Source: Nostoc sp. UHCC 0926
Lineage (GTDB): Bacteria > Cyanobacteriota > Cyanobacteriia > Cyanobacteriales > Nostocaceae
Reading direction: 5' to 3'
Length of the DNA stretch: 64,000 bases
Assembly (NCBI RefSeq): GCF_028623165.1
Contig: NZ_CP117768.1
Location: forward strand, 5,150,001-5,214,000
This document shows, piece after piece, positions 8,630 through 16,038 of this stretch. Position 1 is the first letter of the stretch. Each line of letters begins with the position of its first letter. The notes under the pieces are model-generated. The model made no database searches. It had not been told where the DNA came from and saw only the letters and a program-made list of their open reading frames with translations. Made by a program: the position numbers and the translations under genes.

Positions 8630-10759
8630 TTACTCTGCAACCAACTGCATAAAGCGTTCATCATCAGCAATATCATCAAAATCTAGGTCAACTGCTGCAT
8701 CTTCTTTATACCTGGGATTAAATTCAATTGCTTGTTGTAGAGTTAGTAGAGATCGTTCAACTTGTCTTTGCAGTGCGTAACAGGCTGCTTTGTTGTAATA
8801 GGCACTGGCATAATCAGACTTAATTTCTAAGGCTTTGTTAAAACTAGCGATCGCTTCATCATCGCGTCCCAATCTCACCAAAGTATAACCGTGTTTATCC
8901 CAGATTTTGGGAGAATTGGGTTGGAATTCCAGTGCTTTATTAAAGGATACCATTGCCTCTTCGTATTGTTCCAATGCTACTAGGGAAAGACCGCGATTTA
9001 ACCAAGCAACTGCATCGTCATGCTTGATTTGTGTAGCTTTGTCAAATGAGGCAAAGGCTTGCTGATGCTGTTGTAAGTTACCAAAAGCAACGCCGCGATC
9101 GCACCAAGCTTGATGATAATCTGGTTGGAGTTTAATAGCTTGGTCATAAGATGCGATCGCATCTTTGTACCGTTTTAATCTTCCGAGAGTTAGACCTCGT
9201 TTTAACCAAGCCAGAGGTTCATCAGCTTGGATTTTAACCGCTTGGTTGTAAGCTGCGATCGCATCTTCATAGCGCCTTTCATAAAACAGCGCATCTCCCT
9301 GTTTTACATACTCATCAGCAGTAAATTCTGCTTCTTGTGGCTGTTCCTGTATTTCTTCCTCAACTTCAGAATTCACTACCTCTGGAATAGATGCAGATGT
9401 CATCTCAACTTCAACTTCAGAACTCACTGCCTCTGGGATGGATGCAGATGTCATCTCAACGAGTTCTTGAAGAATTAGATCCTTTCTTTGTTGGGCATCC
9501 AATTGTAACTCATAAAGTTGAGAGACAAACTCAGTTTCTAATCTTTCTATCTTCTCCAAAATGAGAATCTTTTGTTGTTGAGCATTCGATTGTAATTCTG
9601 AGAATTGCGAAGTAAATTCCGAGCCAGATTTTTCTAAATTCTCAATGATTAACTCTTTCCGCTTTTGAGCATCTACTTGTAATTCGGATAGTTGAGCAGC
9701 AGACTCTGATTGTAATATTCCTAAACTCTCAATAATTTTATTTTTTTGCTCCTGAGCATCCGCCTGTAATTCAGATAATTGAGATTTAAATTGATTATCT
9801 AATTTCCCTAAATTATCAAATGTAATCTCTTTTTTGGTTTGAGTATCTACTTGTAATTCGGATAATTGAGAAGCAAATTCTGACTGCAATTTTGTCAACC
9901 TTTCCAAAACTATATCTTTTTGCTTTTGAGCATCAGACTGCCATTCAGAAAGTTGAGAGGTGAACTCAGACCTTGATATTTCTAAATCAGCAACGGCTAG
10001 TTCTTGCTGTTGTTGCACCCCTAACTTTAAATTAGACAGTTCCTCTGCGATGACAGATGCTAATTTTCCTAGATTTTCCAGTGCTATATCTCTTTGTTGT
10101 TGAGCATCAAACTCTAACTTAGATAGCCCAGAAGCAAAATTTGACTCTAAATTTACTATATTTTCTTGAGATTTTTTGAGTTCCGTTTCTAATCTACTTA
10201 ATACCTGGGCTTTAGCTAAATCTAGTTCAGATGTCAGGGTAGATAAATTTTCTTGTTCGTTTTTAATTTTTTGTTGTAAACTAACTGTTTCCTGTTCTAG
10301 TTCATAATTTATTTTTTTAGCTTCTTGAATAATATTTTCAGCATCTTGCTTAACGGTGGTTAGCTGATTTTGTAACTTTTCCATTCCTTGTAGTTGTTGC
10401 ATTGCTCTATCAACAATTTCCCGGATTACCACCCGTCGCAGGAGCCAAAATAAAACAATGACTGCGACTAGAAATAGACTTAATATAACTAGCCAGATAT
10501 CGAGTAAGATAGTTGTACGGCTAAAAGCGCTCTTAAAATCAGATTGCACTTGCTGTTGAATTCGCTTTTCTGCTCGTAGTCGCACTAACTCTTCCCGTTC
10601 CTGATTTGATAAAACCGGAGTAGGAGTTAGTGCTGAGGAGGGTGATGGTGCAGATTGTCCACTGGCAATTCCAACGGATAACAGTAAGGGTAAAAAGACA
10701 ATAGTACTTTTTACAATTAAAGCGAAAACAGCTTGATTTTTGCTCTTCATAACAACCAT
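8630..10759 (-). CDS. Membrane-anchored coiled-coil/TPR protein
   Basis: A 709-residue protein. It has an N-terminal signal-like hydrophobic segment (residues 14-34), a Pro/Ser linker, and a second transmembrane helix (IWLVILSLFLVAVIVLFWLL, about 89-108) followed by basic RRVVIRE. A long coiled coil (about 120-430) contains roughly eight degenerate 29-residue repeats of the form SELQxDAQxxK...SEFxSQL. Next come two near-duplicate VEMTSASIPE segments and an acidic linker, then six tetratricopeptide repeats (about 480-685, for example EDAIAAYNQAVKIQ). TPRs mediate protein-protein contacts, so it may be an envelope scaffold. The specific role is unknown. Confidence 0.85.
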   Translation of the reverse strand: MVVMKSKNQAVFALIVKSTIVFLPLLLSVGIASGQSAPSPSSALTPTPVLSNQEREELVRLRAEKRIQQQVQSDFKSAFSRTTILLDIWLVILSLFLVAVIVLFWLLRRVVIREIVDRAMQQLQGMEKLQNQLTTVKQDAENIIQEAKKINYELEQETVSLQQKIKNEQENLSTLTSELDLAKAQVLSRLETELKKSQENIVNLESNFASGLSKLEFDAQQQRDIALENLGKLASVIAEELSNLKLGVQQQQELAVADLEISRSEFTSQLSEWQSDAQKQKDIVLERLTKLQSEFASQLSELQVDTQTKKEITFDNLGKLDNQFKSQLSELQADAQEQKNKIIESLGILQSESAAQLSELQVDAQKRKELIIENLEKSGSEFTSQFSELQSNAQQQKILILEKIERLETEFVSQLYELQLDAQQRKDLILQELVEMTSASIPEAVSSEVEVEMTSASIPEVVNSEVEEEIQEQPQEAEFTADEYVKQGDALFYERRYEDAIAAYNQAVKIQADEPLAWLKRGLTLGRLKRYKDAIASYDQAIKLQPDYHQAWCDRGVAFGNLQQHQQAFASFDKATQIKHDDAVAWLNRGLSLVALEQYEEAMVSFNKALEFQPNSPKIWDKHGYTLVRLGRDDEAIASFNKALEIKSDYASAYYNKAACYALQRQVERSLLTLQQAIEFNPRYKEDAAVDLDFDDIADDERFMQLVAE

Positions 10760-11274
10760 CTCAGTCTGTTGGTCAGTTTTTGAAGCGGCGTGCCTCTCTC
10801 CAATCTATAACAGAATTAAGTAGTGAAATGTTGTAGAGTCAGTGGGAAATGCAAAACCATCCTTAACTAATCTGCCCTCTCATCTCTCACTGTACGCGAA
10901 ATTTCAGTGGTGGAGTGCAGTCAATGCCTACCTACTTACCGAACTAAGTTAGACTTTGTTCCTACAGATGGCAGAGCAACACACTTCAGTTAAGGATAAT
11001 TGTAGGTTGGGTTGAACGTAAACGCCGGAGGCGGCTTAAGGCAGGGTAGTGAAACCCAACAAATGCCTGTCTAGGTTGGGTTGAGGAATGAAACCCAACC
11101 TACGCAATATATTTTATGTGTCTCTAACCCAAGCGTATTGGATGGCAGAGAGGGTTAAGTTAAAAGCCCCACCTGTACGCGAAGTGTCAGGTGTGGGTAC
11201 TTCACACTAACATTAGATTATCTAGAGTAAGCAGATTACTTGTCCTAAAATTAACTTAACAAAGGCGGTAGAAA
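10760..11274. other. Repeat-containing intergenic region
   Basis: No gene is seen. The stretch holds the R3 repeat at 10989-11105 and an imperfect hairpin around 11166-11197 (CCCACCTG...CAGGTGTGGG). Fragments of the type GTACGCGAAATTTCAGTGG / GTACGCGAAGTGTCAGGTG occur twice. The promoter of the following small gene should lie in the last 80 bp. Confidence 0.5.
10989..11105 (+). repeat. Dispersed repeat R3, copy 1
   Basis: Blocks GTAGGTTGGGTTGAACG, CGCCGGAGGCGGCTTAAGG, CAGGGTAGTGAAACCCAAC and AAATGCCTGTCTAGGTTGGG recur in the same order, inverted, at 52499-52611. The ends form a long imperfect inverted repeat (GTAGGTTGGGTT ... AACCCAACCTAC). Confidence 0.85.
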
Positions 11275-11535
11275 ATGAGTCGCATAAATCCTTACACACT
11301 GCAATTGCAGATTACCCGAATGTTTGAGCAAGGGCAATCATTTTTTGCCACAACCAAGGTACAGGAATGGTTGAAAGAACGCAAACACAATCCAGAAGAT
11401 TATGACATTATTTTCCATAAAAAACCTGCGCCTCCTGGTTCAAAAGAAGTGATGGTAGTAGAAATTGAATTACGCCGCAAAGATGGACAACCTGTAGATC
11501 CTTGGTTGCAGGAACAAGCAAATCTCCATGCCTGA
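11275..11535 (+). CDS. Small conserved hypothetical protein (86 aa)
   Basis: A small soluble protein beginning MSRINPYTLQLQITRMFEQG, with predicted alpha/beta character and a charged C-terminal half (VEIELRRKDGQPVDPWLQEQ). AAGGCGG lies 5 nt upstream of the ATG as a plausible Shine-Dalgarno. A strong terminator follows at 11596. I believe it belongs to a small conserved cyanobacterial family, but I know no function. Monocistronic by its own terminator. Confidence 0.8.
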   Translation: MSRINPYTLQLQITRMFEQGQSFFATTKVQEWLKERKHNPEDYDIIFHKKPAPPGSKEVMVVEIELRRKDGQPVDPWLQEQANLHA

Positions 11536-11595
11536 TTTTAGTTATTAGCAATTTTCAATTTAAATTCATATTATCTTAACAGAATTTACAAAAAT

Positions 11596-11622
11596 AGAGC
11601 GTTCCCAATTGGGGAACGCTCT
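11596..11622 (+). terminator. Rho-independent terminator
   Basis: AGAGCGTTCCC and GGGAACGCTCT form a perfect 11-bp stem with a 5-nt loop, followed by TTGTTATCTTTG. It lies 60 bp after the stop of the 86-residue protein gene. Confidence 0.88.
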
Positions 11623-11667
11623 TTGTTATCTTTGTATTGCTTATAAATACCTTTTAAAATCATCAAA

Positions 11668-11937
11668 ATGAAATCTCATCAGCATTGGGTTTTTGCATTT
11701 TGGGTTTACTTCGGAATTTTGATGTTCATCTCTATGTCAGCCTACCTGAGAATTATTCCAACAGAAATATCACAATTTCTCTATTATGATACAATTTTGC
11801 ATTTCCTTTTACTAGGAATTGCTGCTGACTTGGATCATTTAGCATTAAACAAACGTCAAATTCAAATATCTAACATTTCTCTGCCGCTAGCACCATTGAT
11901 TGTGATATGTTTTTACATAGTTGATGAAATAATTTAA
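11668..11937 (+). CDS. VanZ-like membrane protein, probably 3'-truncated
   Basis: An 89-residue protein with hydrophobic helices at about 7-27, 36-52 and 70-86. DTILHFLLLGIAAD resembles the D-K-xx-H-F motif of VanZ-like proteins. Family members continue past a DE..Q motif into a final segment with a conserved Pro-Arg and Asp. Here the frame stops directly after CFYIVDEII, at the point where G+C-rich sequence with a LysR remnant begins. I infer a C-terminal truncation caused by that junction. Function of the family is uncertain. Confidence 0.55.
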   Translation: MKSHQHWVFAFWVYFGILMFISMSAYLRIIPTEISQFLYYDTILHFLLLGIAADLDHLALNKRQIQISNISLPLAPLIVICFYIVDEII

Positions 11938-12266
11938 CTATTTGGAACCATCGACTCTGACCTGAAACGATCACCCATCTTGCTGAAACTCCCACAGATA
12001 GAGACCTCCAGAAGTTGTGTATCGGTAGTTGATGCAGCGATGTTCGGCGAGATCTTGCGGGGTCTTGGGAATCGGGTGGTGGGCGAAATAGACGGGTGAC
12101 CCAACCGTTGCCCATCGTACCTCTGAGCTGATCGGTCTTCGAGCGATCGCATGGCATGGCTCAAGGCAGAGGCAGACATGCCCAACTTCGCGGCGGCGCG
12201 TGTAAAGCTCATCTCGTCGGCAACCACGACGAAGGCGGCTAAGTCGTTCAATTCATCCCGCTTCAT
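11934..12266 (-). pseudogene. LysR-family regulator, internally deleted and frameshifted
   Basis: The first about 45 residues (MKRDELNDLAAFVVVADEMS, then FTRAAAKLGMSASALSHAMRSLEDR) are a clean LysR helix-turn-helix. After SLEDR the open frame stops matching the family. A different frame of the same strand encodes WATVGSPVYFAHHPIPKTPQ followed by DLAEHRCINYRY and GGLYLWEFQQDG, which is a LysR effector-domain segment, and then hits a stop. The gene has lost several hundred bp, gone out of frame and lost its 3' end. It is divergent from the aldo/keto reductase pair, which an intact version probably regulated (inferred). Confidence 0.85.
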
Positions 12267-12389
12267 TACTGCATATTTTTCATCAGTTCATGCTGATTAT
12301 GCCATCTAGTCAAGGAATTGCATTTGATCTATCGTTGAAGTTCAGCTAGTGTTAAAAATCGCAATACGCACTTATTTGGAACTATAATA

Positions 12390-13457
12390 ATGCGCTACAA
12401 CAAACTAGGGTCTACAGGACTTTTCGTATCGGAACTATGTTTCGGCACCATGACCTTTGGTGGCAGAGGGCCTACTAGTGTCATCGGCAAGGTGCAGCAG
12501 ACAGAAGCAGATACCTTGCTCGCGCGGGCATTTGAGGCGGGCATCAACCTGATCGACACCGCCGATATTTACTCAGAGGGTGATTCCGAACGGATCACCG
12601 GACAGGCTTTGAAGAATTTGGGGACAAAACGCGATGAGGTGATCGTAGCGACCAAAGTATTTGGCAACATGGGTTCAAAGCCGAATCAGCAAGGATCTTC
12701 ACGCGGTCATATTCTCGATGGCGCAAAGGCAAGCCTTGAACGGCTGCAATTGGAGTACATCGATCTGTATCAGCTCCACGGGTTTGATCCTGCCACTCCG
12801 ATTGAGGAAACCCTCGGAGCCTTGAACGATCTGGTCAGACAGGGACTGGTTCGCTACATCGGGGTTTCAAACTGGGCGGCTTGGCAGATTGCAAAGGCAT
12901 TCGGCATCTCCAACCTCCACAACCTGGCAAAGTTTGCTTCGCTTCAGGCTTACTACTCGATCGCAGGTCGGGACTTGGAACGTGAGATTGTTCCGATGCT
13001 AAGTAGTGAAGATCTCGGTCTGCTGGTCTGGAGTCCTTTAGCCGGAGGATTATTGAGCGGCAAATATAATCGAGAGCAGCAGGAGCATGAAGGAAGCCGC
13101 CGCACTACATTCAAGTTCCCGCCTGTGGAAATGGAGCGCGCCTACAACATTATTGATGTTTTGAAGGAGATGGCTCAACACAAACAGGTTTCTGTGGCAC
13201 AACTTGCTATTGCGTGGCTCTTGCATCAGCCCCGCGTCACGAGCGTCATCCTCGGAACAAAACGGATTGAGCAGCTAACGGACAATTTGGGCGCGATCAA
13301 TATTCTTCTCTCCGAAGAGGAGTTGCAATCGCTAGATCAAGTGAGCCAACTTCCTGCCGAGTACCCTGGTTGGATGCTGGACTTTTGGAGTCAAGCGAGA
13401 GTTCAGCAGTTAAAAAATTCACGTCCCGTTGTTCCAGTTAAAAGAGAAACTCCATGA
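12390..13457 (+). CDS. Aldo/keto reductase
   Basis: A 355-residue NADPH-dependent oxidoreductase of the AKR superfamily that reduces carbonyl compounds (substrate unknown). The catalytic tetrad residues are visible: Asp and Tyr in DTADIYSEGDSE (about 51-62), Lys in VATKVF and His in YQLHGFD. The C-terminal NADP-binding VTSVILGTKRIEQL is intact. The stop overlaps the start of the next reductase gene (ATGA), so the two are an operon. Both are G+C-rich compared with their neighbours, which suggests acquisition. Confidence 0.92.
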   Translation: MRYNKLGSTGLFVSELCFGTMTFGGRGPTSVIGKVQQTEADTLLARAFEAGINLIDTADIYSEGDSERITGQALKNLGTKRDEVIVATKVFGNMGSKPNQQGSSRGHILDGAKASLERLQLEYIDLYQLHGFDPATPIEETLGALNDLVRQGLVRYIGVSNWAAWQIAKAFGISNLHNLAKFASLQAYYSIAGRDLEREIVPMLSSEDLGLLVWSPLAGGLLSGKYNREQQEHEGSRRTTFKFPPVEMERAYNIIDVLKEMAQHKQVSVAQLAIAWLLHQPRVTSVILGTKRIEQLTDNLGAINILLSEEELQSLDQVSQLPAEYPGWMLDFWSQARVQQLKNSRPVVPVKRETP

Positions 13458-14503
13458 ACCTTACTGCTTTTCGCACCCTCGGTCGCTCTGGCTTGATTGT
13501 CAGCCCGATCGCCCTTGGCACTATGACCTTCGGCACACCGCGATGGGGTGCGCCCGACGAGGTTGCTGAGTCTATCTTTCACGCCTACGTCGATGCGGGC
13601 GGCAACTTCATTGATACGGCTGACGTGTATGCCAAGGGACGCAGCGAAGAATTGATCGGCGGCTATGTACGTGATCGCAGTCTGCGCGATCAACTGGTAC
13701 TAGCAACTAAGTTCAGCTTTCACGGCGGCGAACCTAGCAATCCCAATGCAGGTGGTAACGGACGCAAAAATATCTACCGGGCGATCGAAGGGTCACTGCG
13801 CCGACTGCAAACCGACTACATCGACCTCTACTGGATGCATGTTTGGGATCTGGTGACACCCGTTGAAGAAGTCCTACAGTCGCTCGGTGATCTCGTCCGC
13901 GCGGGTAAGATCCGCTACTTTGGATTTTCAGACTTACCTGCCTGGTACGCCACCAAAGCCGTCACACTAGCGTCAGCACACAACCTTCCCGCACCGATCG
14001 CCTTACAGCTTGAGTACTCGCTCGTCGAGCGCAGCATCGAGCGCGAACATTTGCCTGCCGCGCGCGATGGTGGACTTGGTGTGTGTCCTTGGAGTCCTCT
14101 AGCAGGCGGCTTTCTGGCGGGTAAGTACCAGCGTGCAGATGCAGGAGCCACTGGAGAGGGGCGGCTTGGCGGCAGTAATCCGTTTGGCAACACAAAGTTT
14201 ACTGAGCGCAACTGGCGCGTACTCGACACCCTCCGGATAGTAGCGGCACAGGTCGATTGCCCACTGGTGCAGGTTGCCCTTGCCTGGGTCTCGGCGCAGT
14301 CCGGTGTTACCTCGCCCATTCTGGGTGCCAGCAAGCTAGAGCAACTGCACGACAACCTGTCCTCGCTAGAGATTCGCCTCACCCCCGAACAGTTTCACAT
14401 GTTAGACGAGAGCAGTGCGCTCGACCCCGCCTTTCCCTACGGCATCTTCACGAGCGAGGTAAACCGTAGCATCTTTGGCGGCGTGAGCGTTCAGGGTTGG
14501 TAA
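13454..14503 (+). CDS. Aldo/keto reductase, second gene of the pair
   Basis: A 349-residue AKR starting at an ATG that overlaps the preceding stop by 4 bp (translational coupling). Catalytic residues lie in DTADVYAKGRSE (Asp, Tyr), LATKFSF (Lys) and YWMHVWD (His). The cofactor segment VTSPILGASKLEQL is intact. It is only moderately similar to its neighbour, so the pair is not a recent duplication. G+C content is clearly higher than in the flanking genes. Confidence 0.92.
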   Translation: MNLTAFRTLGRSGLIVSPIALGTMTFGTPRWGAPDEVAESIFHAYVDAGGNFIDTADVYAKGRSEELIGGYVRDRSLRDQLVLATKFSFHGGEPSNPNAGGNGRKNIYRAIEGSLRRLQTDYIDLYWMHVWDLVTPVEEVLQSLGDLVRAGKIRYFGFSDLPAWYATKAVTLASAHNLPAPIALQLEYSLVERSIEREHLPAARDGGLGVCPWSPLAGGFLAGKYQRADAGATGEGRLGGSNPFGNTKFTERNWRVLDTLRIVAAQVDCPLVQVALAWVSAQSGVTSPILGASKLEQLHDNLSSLEIRLTPEQFHMLDESSALDPAFPYGIFTSEVNRSIFGGVSVQGW

Positions 14504-14600
14504 GTCTTGCAAAGAGCGATCGCACAGTCTTTGTTCTACAAAAGCCAAAATCATCACGCTACTGCGTGAGTTCTTAGCCCTCTTTGGGCTAACTTCATTA

Positions 14601-14645
14601 ATTGACACTCCCCATTTTAGGAGTACCTTGAAGGTGGGGATTCTA
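14601..14645. mobile_element. Possible IS200/IS605-type end remnant
   Basis: ATTGACACTCCCC followed by an imperfect stem and GGTGGGGATTCT resembles the subterminal hairpin ends of cyanobacterial IS200/IS605-family elements as I remember them. No transposase gene is present. It lies about 100 bp after the aldo/keto reductase pair, at the right edge of the G+C-rich block. Tentative. Confidence 0.35.
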
Positions 14646-14692
14646 CACTAATTTTGAGGATGAGCTAGGAGAGATTGTTGAGACTGATGTAC

Positions 14693-14879
14693 CTAGTACG
14701 TCACAGCGTAAATAGAGCAACCATTTAAAATCCCTAAAAAGCCCACTCGCTTTGCTCGAAGTCAAAAGTTAAAAGTCAAAAGTCAAAAAAAGGATTTTGA
14801 CTTTGGGTTCTAATTGTTGACCTTTGACTTCCCCAAAGGGGCTGACTTTTGACTTTTTACTTCCGCCTTGCGGTACTAG
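14693..14879 (+). repeat. Dispersed repeat R2, copy 3 (expanded)
   Basis: It starts CTAGTACGTCACAGCG and ends TTGCGGTACTAG like the 112-bp copies, and shares AGAGCAACCATTTAAAATCC. The middle is expanded by runs of GTCAAAAGTTAAAAGTC and its complement, which can form a long imperfect hairpin. Its right terminus contains the stop codon of the neighbouring minus-strand gene. Confidence 0.8.
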
Positions 14880-15820
14880 CTCTGTAACCTTTCCTCCATC
14901 CCAACGTTGCCCTGTAAGCCACCTGTGTGTACCAGCAGCAAGCGATCGCCTTTATCAAAAAATCCCTGCTGTAGTAAATCCATCACTCCGTAAAACATTT
15001 TAGCGGTATATACGTAATCAAGGGGTACGCCATGTTCCTCCCTGAACTGTTGGCTGAACAGTAGCAGCTCATCGTTTACCTTTGCATAGCCGCCAAAGTG
15101 GTAATCACACACCAATTCCCAAGATGCCGGACTATATGCTGCGGGTAAACCAGAGGCGAGGTAATTTGTCAGCAGACTTTCGATTTCTTGTGCAAGAAAA
15201 GCTCCATTTTTCAATACTGGAAAAGCGATCGCTCTTTGTCCTTGATCCAACGAAAGCGCAATACCAGCCAGTGTGGTAGCTGTACCGCAGGCTACGCATA
15301 TATGATCAAATGCGTAGGCGTAGCCAGCCGTAGGCATCGCATCACCAATTATCTCCGTGCAGCCGCGTACACCATTTAAATTACTCCCACCTTCGGGAAT
15401 GATAAACACCTCACCGAAACGTTGTTGCAGATATTCCTGTAACGCTGCTGTGTTGCGCTGTCGATACATCTCGCGGTTCAGATACACAAGCTGCATACCC
15501 TGCTGTACAGCAAAACTCAGCGTCGGGTTCAATGGTAGCCTCTCCTCTCCACGAATTACACCAATAGTGCGAAAACCGAAAAGATTACCAGCAGCCGCAG
15601 TTGCATAGATGTGATTGGAATAAGCGCCGCCAAAGGTGAGTAACCTCGTGAAATTTTTCTGCTTGGCCTCCAAAAGGTTGTATTTCAGCTTGAACCACTT
15701 GTTGCCGTTAACCCACGGGTGCATGAGATCCAGGCGCAGTACATACAGATCAACACCAGCGTGGCGGACAATTTCGCTGTTGATTTGTTGTAGAGGAGGA
15801 GAAATAAAAGTTAACGACAT
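14876..15820 (-). CDS. PLP-dependent deaminase (ACC deaminase/D-cysteine desulfhydrase family)
   Basis: A 314-residue fold-type II PLP enzyme from the ATG at 15820 (MSLTFISPPLQQ); an upstream ATG would add 13 residues. The PLP lysine region VNGNKWFKLKYN (about 43-54), the FGGAYSNH motif, and the glycine-rich C-terminal HTGGLQGN are all present. The family includes D-cysteine desulfhydrase and 1-aminocyclopropane-1-carboxylate deaminase; these cannot be told apart here. Residues near GDAMPTAGYAYAFDH are encoded by an in-frame copy of a dispersed repeat (15305-15340). The stop codon lies inside the terminus of repeat R2. Confidence 0.85.
   Translation of the reverse strand: MSLTFISPPLQQINSEIVRHAGVDLYVLRLDLMHPWVNGNKWFKLKYNLLEAKQKNFTRLLTFGGAYSNHIYATAAAGNLFGFRTIGVIRGEERLPLNPTLSFAVQQGMQLVYLNREMYRQRNTAALQEYLQQRFGEVFIIPEGGSNLNGVRGCTEIIGDAMPTAGYAYAFDHICVACGTATTLAGIALSLDQGQRAIAFPVLKNGAFLAQEIESLLTNYLASGLPAAYSPASWELVCDYHFGGYAKVNDELLLFSQQFREEHGVPLDYVYTAKMFYGVMDLLQQGFFDKGDRLLLVHTGGLQGNVGMEERLQS
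15305..15340 (-). repeat. Short dispersed repeat inside a CDS
   Basis: TGCGTAGGCGTAGCC...CGTAGGCATCGC matches the intergenic element at about 58690-58720. Here it is read in frame and encodes about 12 residues between the conserved CTEIIGD and FDHICVACGTA segments of the desulfhydrase-like enzyme. Confidence 0.7.
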
Positions 15821-16038
15821 GCGTAAACATTCTAACTTAGTATTTACATTTTCTCGCATTCATTATTAATGATAAAAGTAATGATAAACATTGAGTAATT
15901 CCAATGGTAAATCAATCTAAATGACCAATAAATCTTTCTGATGATTAGCTTTAGAAATTGGCATTTTACTAATTGAGTCTTTCAGGTAAATATAAGAAAC
16001 ATAACTCTCGCTTCAAATAATATTTTTGGAGAAAACAA

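Noticed and set aside
13915..14382. Long minus-strand ORFs inside the second aldo/keto reductase
   Set aside because: Shadow frames of a G+C-rich gene whose plus-strand product is clearly conserved.
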